Shown here: in pieces, positions 5,510 through 12,340 of the stretch
How the letters are laid out: each line of letters starts with the position of its first letter
Numbering within the stretch: the first letter of the stretch is position 1
Origin: JAIRTY01 sp050257395
GTDB lineage: Bacteria; Actinomycetota; Actinomycetes; Streptosporangiales; Streptosporangiaceae
Assembly: GCA_050257395.1 (NCBI GenBank)
Contig: JBLMWU010000098.1
Span: 1 to 12,340, forward strand
Reading direction: 5' to 3'
DNA: 12,340 bases
The notes under the pieces: model-generated
Databases searched by the model: none
What the model saw: only the letters and a program-made list of their open reading frames with translations
Told to the model about the DNA's origin: nothing
Translations under genes and position numbers: made by a program

Positions 5510-5860
5510 ATGCCCGTGACGGGGAGTCTGCTCGCGCTCGTGCGGCCGCACGGCGCGGCATCTGCGGTGGGTTCCGGCACCTATTGGTTCGCGATCGGCC
5601 TGCTGGCCGGCGTGATCTCCAGCAAGGTCGCACCGGGCTGGGTCACCGCGCTCATCGTGGTCTTCGATCTCGTGGCGCTCGGCTGGACCGCCGGGATCCT
5701 CAACTACACCCACTCCTCAGGCGGCCGGTGGGTGCTGATAGCGATCCCTGCCCTGCTGATCGGGTTGTTCATCGGGGTGGTCCGGGGCCTGCAGCACCTC
5801 GGGAGCGCCGAGATGGGTGCCCGGCTGACCAACATCCGCAAACGGGGCAGCTGGCTCTAG
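5510..5860 (+). CDS. Small three-helix membrane protein, unknown function
   Basis: This 116-residue protein has three predicted membrane helices: about 24-38 (YWFAIGLLAGVIS), 44-64 (WVTALIVVFDLVALGWTAG) and 74-91 (WVLIAIPALLIGLFIGVV). A basic C-terminal tail follows (RLTNIRKRGSW). No family is recognised. The ATG at 5510 has CAGGA about nine bases upstream. An earlier start at 5417 would add an unconvincing 31 residues, and a GTG at 5516 is another option. It is the only clear plus-strand gene in the right-hand 10 kb. It is divergent from the PSP1 gene and convergent with holB, with both stop codons inside CTAG at 5857-5860. The transmembrane pattern and the intact frame support a real gene; its link to its neighbours is unclear. 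Confidence 0.7.
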   Translation: MPVTGSLLALVRPHGAASAVGSGTYWFAIGLLAGVISSKVAPGWVTALIVVFDLVALGWTAGILNYTHSSGGRWVLIAIPALLIGLFIGVVRGLQHLGSAEMGARLTNIRKRGSWL

Positions 5861-7035
5861 TTCCCGGCCAGCGCGAGGGTCATCTCCTCCACCGCGAGCA
5901 GCGGCGCGACGTTGACCTCGAGCCGCTCCCGGCAGGCCAGGATGGCGCCGATCCGGCGCACCGTCGCTTCCGGCGCCGACCGGCCGGCCAGCGTCCGCGC
6001 CTGCTGCTCGTGGCCGGAACTGGCCAGTTCCACCGCGGCGCCCACCTGCAGGGCCAGCACGTCCCGGTAGAACGACGCCAGGTCCAGCAGCGCCCGGTCC
6101 AGCGCGTCCCGCTTGAGCCGGGTGGCCCGGGACTTCTGCCTGGCTTCCAGGTCGCTCATGGCGCCGGCCGAGCCGCGCACGGCCTTCGCCACGCCCTTGC
6201 CGGTCGAGCCTTCACCGAAAGCCCGGCGCAGGGCTTCCCGTTCCGGCTCATCGAGCTCGGCCGTAATCGCGGCGGCCTCGGCCTCCGCCGCCTTGACCAG
6301 CGCCGCCGCGGCCGCCAGGGCGGCACCGACACTGGTCAGCCGGGCGGGCACGGCCAGCACCTCGTCCCGGCGCCGGGCAGCCTCGTCGTCGGTGGCGAGC
6401 CTGCGCGCCCGGCCGATGTGCCCCTGCGCGGCCCGGGCCGCGGCCAGCGCCCGCTCCGGGGCCACCCCGTCCCGGGCGGTCAGCACCTCCGCGACCGCCG
6501 CCGACGGCGGGGTGCGCAGGGTGACCAGCCGGCAGCGGGACCGGATGGTGGTGACCAGTTCCTCGGCCGAGGGTGCGCACAGCAGCCAGACGGTCCGGGG
6601 CGCAGGCTCCTCGATGGCCTTGAGCAGGGCGTTGGCCGCCTGCTCGGTGGCCCGGTCGGCGTCCTCGAACAGCACCACCTGCCAGCGGCCGCCCGACGGC
6701 GCGCCCGCCGCGCGCAGCACCAGGCTGCGGGTCTGCTTCACCCCGTAGGAGAGACCGTCCGGCCGCACCAGCAGCAGGTCCGGGTGGGTGCCCGCGTGCA
6801 CCTGATGGCAGGACGGGCAGTGGCCGCAGCCGCCGTCGGGGCACAGCAGGGCGGCGGCGAACGCCCGCGCCGCCACCGACCGGCCGGAGCCCGGCGGGCC
6901 CACGAACAGCCAGGCGTGGGTCATGCCAGCGGCGTGCTCACCGCGCAGCACGGCCGCTGCCGCCCCGGCCGCCTGCCGCAGCTCCGCCACCACGGCGTCC
7001 TGCCCCACCAGCTCCCCGAACACCCCGTCGCCCAT
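5857..7035 (-). CDS. holB: DNA polymerase III subunit delta prime
   Basis: The 392-residue protein is a clamp-loader AAA+ subunit, acting with DnaX and delta to load the sliding clamp during replication. Seen in order are GELVGQDAVV (8-16), a P-loop-like GPPGSGRS (46-53) with Arg in place of the catalytic Lys, a zinc site of four Cys (65, 70, 73, 76), FEDADR (123-128, Walker B-like), NALLKAIEEP (135-144) and the SRC motif (166-168) that contributes the arginine finger. The altered P-loop and SRC fit delta prime rather than the ATP-hydrolysing DnaX. The C-terminal collar domain is present, so the length is normal. The ATG at 7035 is chosen for its strong GGGAGGTGAG ribosome binding site; an upstream ATG at 7083 would place the start inside the inverted repeat. 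The tmk terminator and the repeat separate it from tmk. Confidence 0.95.
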   Translation of the reverse strand: MGDGVFGELVGQDAVVAELRQAAGAAAAVLRGEHAAGMTHAWLFVGPPGSGRSVAARAFAAALLCPDGGCGHCPSCHQVHAGTHPDLLLVRPDGLSYGVKQTRSLVLRAAGAPSGGRWQVVLFEDADRATEQAANALLKAIEEPAPRTVWLLCAPSAEELVTTIRSRCRLVTLRTPPSAAVAEVLTARDGVAPERALAAARAAQGHIGRARRLATDDEAARRRDEVLAVPARLTSVGAALAAAAALVKAAEAEAAAITAELDEPEREALRRAFGEGSTGKGVAKAVRGSAGAMSDLEARQKSRATRLKRDALDRALLDLASFYRDVLALQVGAAVELASSGHEQQARTLAGRSAPEATVRRIGAILACRERLEVNVAPLLAVEEMTLALAGN

Positions 7036-7057
7036 CTCACCTCCCGGCCGCCATGTC

Positions 7058-7110
7058 CATGATCGTGAAGGATTTTCAGTCACTATGACCGAGGATCCTT
7101 CACGATCATG
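7058..7110. repeat. Long imperfect palindrome with 16-bp perfect arms
   Basis: CATGATCGTGAAGGAT (7058-7073) is repeated exactly in inverse as ATCCTTCACGATCATG (7095-7110). The stem can extend four more pairs with G-U wobble, and the centre contains GTCA/TGAC around CTA. The element is much richer in A and T than the flanking genes. It lies between the tmk stop and the holB start, with no U-tract on the holB side. This looks like a dispersed REP- or MITE-like element rather than a simple terminator; copies elsewhere in the genome cannot be checked here. Confidence 0.75.
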
Positions 7111-7149
7111 AAAAACCCAGCCTGGGAGCGAGGCTACCGCGCCGCTGGG
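7111..7149 (-). terminator. Probable intrinsic terminator of the tmk fusion gene
   Basis: Just after the stop codon (7154-7156), CCCAGC (7144-7149) can pair with GCTGGG (7116-7121), or the inner AGCCT with AGGCT, directly followed by five U (7111-7115). This is one of the few classical stem-plus-U-tract signals in the window and would separate tmk from holB transcription. Confidence 0.55.
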
Positions 7150-7153
7150 ACGG

Positions 7154-9319
7154 TCACTCGATGATGGCGGGGAAGCTGCCGGTGGCGTCCTCGGCGGCGG
7201 GCGGGACCGGGTCGGGCAGCAGGTCGCGCACCCGGTCGCGGATCTGCCGGGTGATCTCCTCCCGCGGCTGCGCCGCGTCCAGCACCAGGTAGCGCTGCGG
7301 GTCGCCGTGCGCCTGGGCGAGGAACCCGGCGCGGACCCGCTCGTGGAACTCGGTGGGCTCGGCCTCCAGCCGGTCGCCGGAGGGGGCGCGCCGCTGCAGC
7401 CCCTGCTCGGGCGGCAGGTCGAGCAGGATGGTCAGGTCGGGGACCAGGTTGCCGGTGGCCCACTTGTTCAGCCGGGTGACGTCGGTGACGTGCTGGTGGC
7501 GGCCCTGGCCCTGGTAGGCGATGGACGAGTCCGCGTACCGGTCGGTGACCACGATCGCGCCGCGCTCCATCGCCGGGAGGATCACCTGGTCGACGTGCTC
7601 GGCCCGGTCGGCCGCGTACATGAGGGTCTCGGCCCGGGCGGACATGCCCGCCAGCGAGCTGTCCAGCAGCAGCGCCCGCAGCCGCATGCCCACCTTGGTC
7701 GCCCCGGGCTCCTGGGTGGACACCACGTCGTAGCCCTGCTCGCGCAGCCAGATGCCCAGCAGCCGGGCCTGCGTGGTCTTGCCCACGCCCTCGCCGCCCT
7801 CCAGCGCGATCAGCAGGCCGCGGCGGCCGCCGGGCCCGTGCCCGTTCAGGTGCGGCGGCTCGGGCACGAACGGCTCGCCGCGCACGGAGGCGACCAGGTC
7901 CTCCCACAGCGGCACGCCCTTGCGGTCGTCCATGTGCCGGTAGGAGAGCATGCCCAGCCACAGCGCGACCCCCGCGGCCACCAGCAGCACGAAGTTGTCG
8001 CCGATGGCGTTGTAGCCGGCGCTGCCGATCCGCAGGCTGCTGGACCCGGTGATGCCCGTCCAGAGGGCGGTGAACAGGCCCGCGAGCACCGGCGCGAGGG
8101 CGATCACCGCGAACAGGATGACCCGGATGCCGGACTGCAGGAACGCGAACGTCCGGCCGCGGGTGTCGTCGTCCACATCCCGGCCCACGATCGTGTAGCC
8201 GGTCACGTAGGCGATCCCCGCGAACACCCCCAGCAGGACCACCATCAGGACGACCGTGACCAGGTTGGGGATCAGCCCGATGAGCGCCAGCGGCACGGCC
8301 GCGGCCGCGATCGCCAGGCCGAACTGGCGGCGGAGGCTGAACTCCTTCAGCAGCCGAGTGCCCAGGAACATGCCGCCCGCCAGGCCGACGAAGATCGCGC
8401 CGAAGACCAGGCCCCAGCCGGCGTCGCCGCCGTGCAGGGTCTGCTTGATGTAGGGCTGCCCGAGGCCGACCACCACCCCCGCTGCGGAGAAGGCGCCGAC
8501 CATCCCGATCACGATGCCCCGGACCACGGCGGTCTGGCCCAGGAACTTCCAGCCGTCCCAGATGGTCTTGGCGATCGACGGCGCCGAGATCTTGGCGCTG
8601 GCCTGGCGCTTGGGGATCTCCCGCAGCAGGTAGATGGTGACCGCGGAGATGATGAAGGTGACCGCGTTGAAGTACAGGGCCAGGTTGACCTGGTTGGCGC
8701 TGGCGAAGTAGTGCGAGACGGACGCCAGCTCGGTGCTGATCAGGGCGAGCACGATGAACAGGCCCGCTGCCACCGGGGCGGTGCCGTACGTGGTGAACAG
8801 GCTGTACTGGTTCGCCTGCTCCAGCTTCGCCGGCGGCACCAGGTTGGGCACCGAGGCGTCCTTGGCCGGCGTCCAGAACAGCGACGCGCAGGACGCCAGG
8901 AACTGCGCCACGTACAGCCAGGAGAGCTTGTTGACGATGCCGAACGTGACGTTGACCGGGATGGATATGTAGAGCACTGCCCGGACCACGTCGCCGATGA
9001 TCATGTTGACCCGGCGGTCCAGCCGGTCGGCGAACGCGCCTGCCAGCGGGCCGAACAGCAGGGCGGGAGCCAGCGAGATGAGCCACACGCCGCCGACCGC
9101 CGCGTTGGCGGCGACGCCCTGCCTGGTCAGGGTCGAGGCGAGCGAGGTCAGCGCCAGCAGGCTGAGCCAGTCCCCCAGGCTGGACAGGGACGTGGCGATC
9201 CACAGCCGGCGAAAGGGCCGGATGGAGAGCACGCTGCCGCCCCCGGCGCGCGTGGGGGATCGGAAGTTCACTGCGCCAGGGTATCGATCGCGTGCTTTAC
9301 GCGCCGTCCGCCTGCCCAT
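7154..9319 (-). CDS. tmk: Thymidylate kinase fused to an N-terminal MFS-like membrane domain
   Basis: The 721-residue protein joins two domains. Residues about 38-470 contain twelve membrane helices of the major-facilitator type, with the loop DRLDRR after helix 2. A short linker leads to dTMP kinase from about 503: P-loop EGGEGVGKTT (507-515), DRYADSS with the DRY motif at 593-595, and a LID segment RAPSGDRLE (near 641-650). The kinase turns dTMP into dTDP for DNA synthesis. Such fusions are known in actinomycetes (for example Streptomyces SCO3542), but what the membrane part moves or senses is not established. The order topA-tmk-holB matches other actinomycetes. The start is uncertain: ATG 9319 is used (GGGA six bases upstream), but GTG at 9271 or 9232 would remove only the basic N-terminal region before helix 1. 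Confidence 0.93.
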   Translation of the reverse strand: MGRRTARKARDRYPGAVNFRSPTRAGGGSVLSIRPFRRLWIATSLSSLGDWLSLLALTSLASTLTRQGVAANAAVGGVWLISLAPALLFGPLAGAFADRLDRRVNMIIGDVVRAVLYISIPVNVTFGIVNKLSWLYVAQFLASCASLFWTPAKDASVPNLVPPAKLEQANQYSLFTTYGTAPVAAGLFIVLALISTELASVSHYFASANQVNLALYFNAVTFIISAVTIYLLREIPKRQASAKISAPSIAKTIWDGWKFLGQTAVVRGIVIGMVGAFSAAGVVVGLGQPYIKQTLHGGDAGWGLVFGAIFVGLAGGMFLGTRLLKEFSLRRQFGLAIAAAAVPLALIGLIPNLVTVVLMVVLLGVFAGIAYVTGYTIVGRDVDDDTRGRTFAFLQSGIRVILFAVIALAPVLAGLFTALWTGITGSSSLRIGSAGYNAIGDNFVLLVAAGVALWLGMLSYRHMDDRKGVPLWEDLVASVRGEPFVPEPPHLNGHGPGGRRGLLIALEGGEGVGKTTQARLLGIWLREQGYDVVSTQEPGATKVGMRLRALLLDSSLAGMSARAETLMYAADRAEHVDQVILPAMERGAIVVTDRYADSSIAYQGQGRHQHVTDVTRLNKWATGNLVPDLTILLDLPPEQGLQRRAPSGDRLEAEPTEFHERVRAGFLAQAHGDPQRYLVLDAAQPREEITRQIRDRVRDLLPDPVPPAAEDATGSFPAIIE

Positions 9320-9338
9320 GTAAATCCCAGTTTGCCGT

Positions 9339-9353
9339 CATGAGCTGCTCATG
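9339..9353. promoter_or_regulatory. 15-base perfect palindrome upstream of tmk, candidate operator
   Basis: CATGAGC and GCTCATG flank a single central base. The palindrome lies 20-34 bases before the ATG at 9319, in the short gap between topA and tmk. The size and symmetry suit a dimeric repressor, or the site could form a small leader stem. No regulator gene is seen nearby. Confidence 0.35.
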
Positions 9354-9380
9354 GGTTCCCCCGGGAGCGATAGATCCCGC

Positions 9381-9416
9381 TGACGCCTGGTCCGGCCGGC
9401 CTGGCCGGCAGCGTCA
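9381..9416 (-). terminator. Stem-loop spanning the topA stop codon
   Basis: TGACGC and GCGTCA (9381-9386 and 9411-9416) form an outer stem that includes the TGA stop of topA. An inner GCCGG/CCGGC stem surrounds CCTGG. There is no U-tract on the minus strand. It is a likely terminator or 3'-end stabiliser between topA and tmk, and may not stop all transcription. Confidence 0.5.
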
Positions 9417-12203
9417 GGACGGACCGTTGCGGGACGAGCCCTTGGCACGGCTGCCGGATTTCGCCGGTGCCTTGCGGGTGGCCCGCCGGCGCGGGGTGGC
9501 CGGCCCGGCGGCGCGCCGCCCGGCGAGCAGCTCGGCGGCCCGCTGCAGTGTCAGGCTATCCACGTCGTCGCCCTGGCGCAGCGAGGCGTTGGTCTCGCCG
9601 TCGGTCACGTATGGTCCCCACCGGCCTTCCTTGACCACGATCGGCCGCTTGCTGTTGGGGTCCTCACCCAGCTCGCGCAGGGGCGGCGCGGCCGCCGCGC
9701 GGCCCCGGCCCCGGGTCTTGGGCTGGGCGAACATCTCCTTGGCCTCGGCCAGGGTGAGCGTGAAGAGCTGGTCCTCAGCCGCCAGCGAGCGGCTGTCGCT
9801 GCCCTTCTTGACGTAGGGCCCGTACCGGCCGTTCTGCACCGTGACCGGCTCGCCGTCCAGCTCGCCGATGACGCGCGGCAGGGCCAGCAGCCGGAGCGCG
9901 TCCTCCAGGGTCACCGTGTCCAGCGCCATCGACGACAGCAGCGAGGAGGTGCGCGGCTTGGTGTCGGCCCCCTCGGGCAGCACCTCGGTCACGTACGGGC
10001 CGAAGCGGCCGCTCTTGGCGATGATCTCGTGCCCGGTCGCCGGGTCGGTGCCGAGCGGGATCTCCCCGCTGGGCTGGGCGAACAGCTCCGTGGCCCGGTC
10101 GGCGGTCAGCTCGTCCGGCGCGGTGCCCTCGGGCACGTTCACCCGCTGCCCTTCCCGCTCCAGGTAGGGCCCGTAGCGGCCGACCCGGACCACGATGTCG
10201 GTGCCGGGCAGCGGGAACGAGCTGACGTCCCGGGCGTCGATGTCGCCGAGGTCGCTGACGAGGGCCTTGAGCCCTTCCTCGCCGTCGTCGCCGAAGTAGA
10301 AGCGGCGCAGCCACGGCACCCGGGCGGCCTCGCCGCGGGCGATGTCGTCCAGCGCATCTTCCATCTGGGCGGTGAAGTCGTAGTCCACCAGCCTGCTGAA
10401 ATGCCGCTCCAGCAGGGTGATGACCGCGAAGGCGAGGAACGAGGGGACCAGTGCGGTGCCCTTCTTGAAGACGTACCCCCGGTCCAGGATGGTGCCGATG
10501 ATCGAGGCGTAGGTGGAGGGCCGCCCGATCTCCCGGTCTTCCAGCTCCTTGACCAGGCTCGCCTCGGTGTAGCGGGCGGGCGGCCGGGTCTCGTGCGCGG
10601 CCGCTGCCAGCTCGGCGGTCAGCGGGTCGCTCTCCGCCAGCGGGGGCAGCCGGCGCTCCCGGTCGTCTCGTTCGCCGTCGTCCTCGACTTCCTCGACGTA
10701 GGCCTTGAGGAACCCGTAGAAGTTGATGATCTTGCCGGACGCGGCGAACTCGGCTTCCTTGCCGCCGAAGGTGAACCCGTCCGGCATGGTGACGGACGCG
10801 CCGTCGGTCCCGGCGACGCCGGTGATGCGGACCGAGACCGACTCGCCGGCGGCGTCCTTCATCTGCGAGGCGACGGTGCGCTTCCAGATCAGCTCGTAGA
10901 GCCGGAACTCGTCGCCGGACAGGCCCGCCTGGGCCGGGGTGCGGAACCGGTCGCCGGCCGGGCGGATGGCCTCGTGCGCCTCCTGGGCGTTCTTGACCTT
11001 GCTGGTGTAGACGCGGGGCGAGTCCGGCACGTACTCCGCGCCGTACAGCTCACGCGCCTGGGTGCGGGCGGCGTTGATCGCGGTCTGCGACAGCTGGATG
11101 GAGTCGGTCCGCATGTAGGTGATGTAGCCGTTCTCGTACAGCCGCTGCGCCACCGACATCGTGTACTTGGCGGAGAACCCGAGCTTGCGGGACGCCTCCT
11201 GCTGCAGCGTGGTGGTGCGGAACGGCGCGTACGGCGAACGCCGGTAGGGCTTGCGCTCCACCGACTTGACCCGGAACCGGTCGGCGTTCTGGTTCAGCAG
11301 CCGGGCCAGCTCGCCCGCCCCGGCGCCGTCGAGGACCAGCGGCAGGCCGTCGCCGCGCGGCCCGGCGCCCGCGCCGTCCGCCTCCGCGGCCGCCCGCAGC
11401 TCGCCGGTGGGCGCGAAGTCGCGGCCCTGCGCGATCCGGCGCCCGCCCACCGCCACCAGGCGGCCGGGGAAAGAGGTGTCCTCGGCGCCCTCGGCGGCCG
11501 GGGTGAAGGTGGCCTCCAGGTCCCAGTAGCTGGCGGCGCGGAACGCCATCCGCTCGCGTTCCCTGGCCACGATCAGCCGGGTGGCGACCGACTGGACCCG
11601 GCCCGCCGACAGCCGCGGCATGACCTTCTTCCACAGCACCGGGGAGACCTCGTACCCGTACAGCCGGTCCAGCACCCGGCGGGTCTGGTACGCGTCCACC
11701 AGCCCGGCGTCCAGCTCCCGCGGGTTGGCGACGGCCTGGGCGATCGCCTCCGGGGTGATCTCGTGGAACACCATCCGCCGGGCGGGCACCTTGGGCTTGA
11801 GCTCCTCCAGCAGGTGCCAGGCGATGGCCTCGCCCTCGCGGTCCTCATCAGTGGCGAGCAGCAGTTCGTCCGCGCCGGCGAGCAGCTTCCTGAGCTTGCT
11901 CACCTGCTGCTTCTTATCGGTGTTGACGACGTAGAGGGCCTGGAAGTCGTGATCGACGTCCACGCCGAGCCGCGCCCACGGCTCCTTGCGGTACTTCTCC
12001 GGGATCTCGGCGGCTTTGTCCGGCATGTCGCGGATGTGGCCGATGCTCGACTCGACCACGTAGCCCTGGCCGAGGTACCCGGCGATGGTGCGTGCCTTGG
12101 CCGGCGACTCGACGATGACCAGCCGCTGGCCACCGCCGTTGCTGCCGGCAGCGCCCGCCTTGCCCTTCGCCCCCCTGGCGGCGGCACCTGTCTTTGCTGG
12201 CAC
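9414..12203 (-). CDS. topA: DNA topoisomerase I (type IA)
   Basis: The 929-residue enzyme relaxes negative supercoils by cutting one strand through a tyrosyl-DNA bond. The Toprim domain begins with LVIVESPAKA (Glu32) and has DEDREGE (Asp119, Asp121, Glu123) for magnesium. The active site is ITYMRTDS (Tyr363, Arg365). The four-domain core extends to about residue 640. Instead of zinc fingers, the C-terminal region has at least four repeats with a GR(Y/F/W)GPYV motif, near residues 675, 732, 791 and 860, followed by a Lys/Arg-rich tail from about 905. This layout is typical of actinobacterial TopA, where repeats and tail bind DNA and aid processivity. The start is GTG at 12203 with a purine-rich GAGGGTGAGGGGAGC in front. 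All key residues are present. In related bacteria topA transcription responds to supercoiling; nothing here proves it. Confidence 0.98.
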   Translation of the reverse strand: MPAKTGAAARGAKGKAGAAGSNGGGQRLVIVESPAKARTIAGYLGQGYVVESSIGHIRDMPDKAAEIPEKYRKEPWARLGVDVDHDFQALYVVNTDKKQQVSKLRKLLAGADELLLATDEDREGEAIAWHLLEELKPKVPARRMVFHEITPEAIAQAVANPRELDAGLVDAYQTRRVLDRLYGYEVSPVLWKKVMPRLSAGRVQSVATRLIVARERERMAFRAASYWDLEATFTPAAEGAEDTSFPGRLVAVGGRRIAQGRDFAPTGELRAAAEADGAGAGPRGDGLPLVLDGAGAGELARLLNQNADRFRVKSVERKPYRRSPYAPFRTTTLQQEASRKLGFSAKYTMSVAQRLYENGYITYMRTDSIQLSQTAINAARTQARELYGAEYVPDSPRVYTSKVKNAQEAHEAIRPAGDRFRTPAQAGLSGDEFRLYELIWKRTVASQMKDAAGESVSVRITGVAGTDGASVTMPDGFTFGGKEAEFAASGKIINFYGFLKAYVEEVEDDGERDDRERRLPPLAESDPLTAELAAAAHETRPPARYTEASLVKELEDREIGRPSTYASIIGTILDRGYVFKKGTALVPSFLAFAVITLLERHFSRLVDYDFTAQMEDALDDIARGEAARVPWLRRFYFGDDGEEGLKALVSDLGDIDARDVSSFPLPGTDIVVRVGRYGPYLEREGQRVNVPEGTAPDELTADRATELFAQPSGEIPLGTDPATGHEIIAKSGRFGPYVTEVLPEGADTKPRTSSLLSSMALDTVTLEDALRLLALPRVIGELDGEPVTVQNGRYGPYVKKGSDSRSLAAEDQLFTLTLAEAKEMFAQPKTRGRGRAAAAPPLRELGEDPNSKRPIVVKEGRWGPYVTDGETNASLRQGDDVDSLTLQRAAELLAGRRAAGPATPRRRATRKAPAKSGSRAKGSSRNGPS

Positions 12204-12291
12204 GCTCCCCTCACCCTCTTAAGCCAATGCTCGGTCAAACACATCCAACTCACTGTGGCAGGGCCGGTGTTCCCGGGCTCCTTTCCCCAGA

Positions 12292-12324
12292 GCCGGCCGG
12301 GACCGGTCCGGCGGGGCGGCCGGC
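12292..12324. other. Nested palindromes upstream of topA
   Basis: GCCGGCC (12292-12298) and GGCCGGC (12318-12324) form inverted arms around a second palindrome, GGACCGGTCC (12300-12309). The block lies about 90-120 bases upstream of the topA start. It could be a terminator of the gene beyond the window edge, or part of the topA control region. No clear promoter boxes were found in 12204-12340. Confidence 0.35.
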
Positions 12325-12340
12325 CCGCCCCCGCTCCCCC

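Noticed and set aside
5323..7062. Plus-strand open frame of 579 residues across the small membrane gene and opposite holB
   Set aside because: It is in a different phase from the membrane-protein gene and has no recognisable domain; holB on the other strand is certain.
7036..7083. Earlier holB start at 7083
   Set aside because: It lies inside the palindromic repeat and lacks a ribosome binding site, while the ATG at 7035 has a strong one and matches the usual start of delta prime.
7134..9203. Minus-strand open frame of 689 residues in another phase of tmk
   Set aside because: It is a shadow of the tmk fusion: Arg/Gly/Pro-rich, no domains, and it runs through the terminator region.
7307..9343. 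Plus-strand open frame of 678 residues opposite the tmk fusion gene
   Set aside because: Its His/Gln/Asp/Arg-rich, low-complexity composition is typical of the reverse strand of a high-GC gene. The opposite strand encodes a clear kinase and twelve membrane helices.

Overview
The window is high-GC (about 70%) DNA from an actinomycete. Three things support this: a thymidylate kinase fused to a 12-helix transporter-like domain, a topoisomerase I that ends in glycine/aromatic repeats and a basic tail instead of zinc fingers, and the strong G/C bias at third codon positions. The family is not certain; Streptosporangiales-like is a guess from the style of the integrase and of the secreted protein.

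Positions 1-1200 look like the decayed end of an integrated mobile element. Three small minus-strand reading frames of unknown function (2-924) abut the C-terminal third of a plus-strand tyrosine recombinase (923-1180). That remnant stops 19 bases short of the 3' end of a minus-strand tRNA-Thr(CGU) gene (1200-1273), the usual layout for an element inserted at a tRNA.

Positions 1300-2870 hold an accessory stretch. It contains a SnoaL-like (NTF2-fold) protein (1354-1878) and a secreted protein of unknown function with a five-histidine run (2059-2703). A large hairpin at 2006-2048 lies just after the secreted-protein gene and is its probable terminator.

Positions 2870-12340 are a housekeeping block transcribed leftwards: topA, MFS-tmk fusion, holB, a PSP1/RicT-type gene, and a TAP-family lipoprotein peptidase. 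The last two overlap by four bases (GTGA) and are probably translationally coupled. One small plus-strand gene for a three-helix membrane protein (5510-5860) sits between holB and the PSP1 gene. Its stop codon overlaps that of holB within a single CTAG. TopA, Tmk and HolB serve chromosome topology, dTTP supply and the replicative clamp loader; the PSP1-holB-tmk neighbourhood is also known from Firmicutes.

Non-coding signals include a 16-bp perfect inverted repeat between tmk and holB (7058-7110), a U-tract terminator after tmk (7111-7149), a stem spanning the topA stop (9381-9416), a 15-base palindrome upstream of tmk (9339-9353) and a near-consensus promoter antisense to the peptidase 3' end (2812-2840). 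I did not find a clearly new multi-gene system. The least explained parts are the small reading frames at 2-924, the secreted protein, the small membrane protein and the 7058-7110 repeat.
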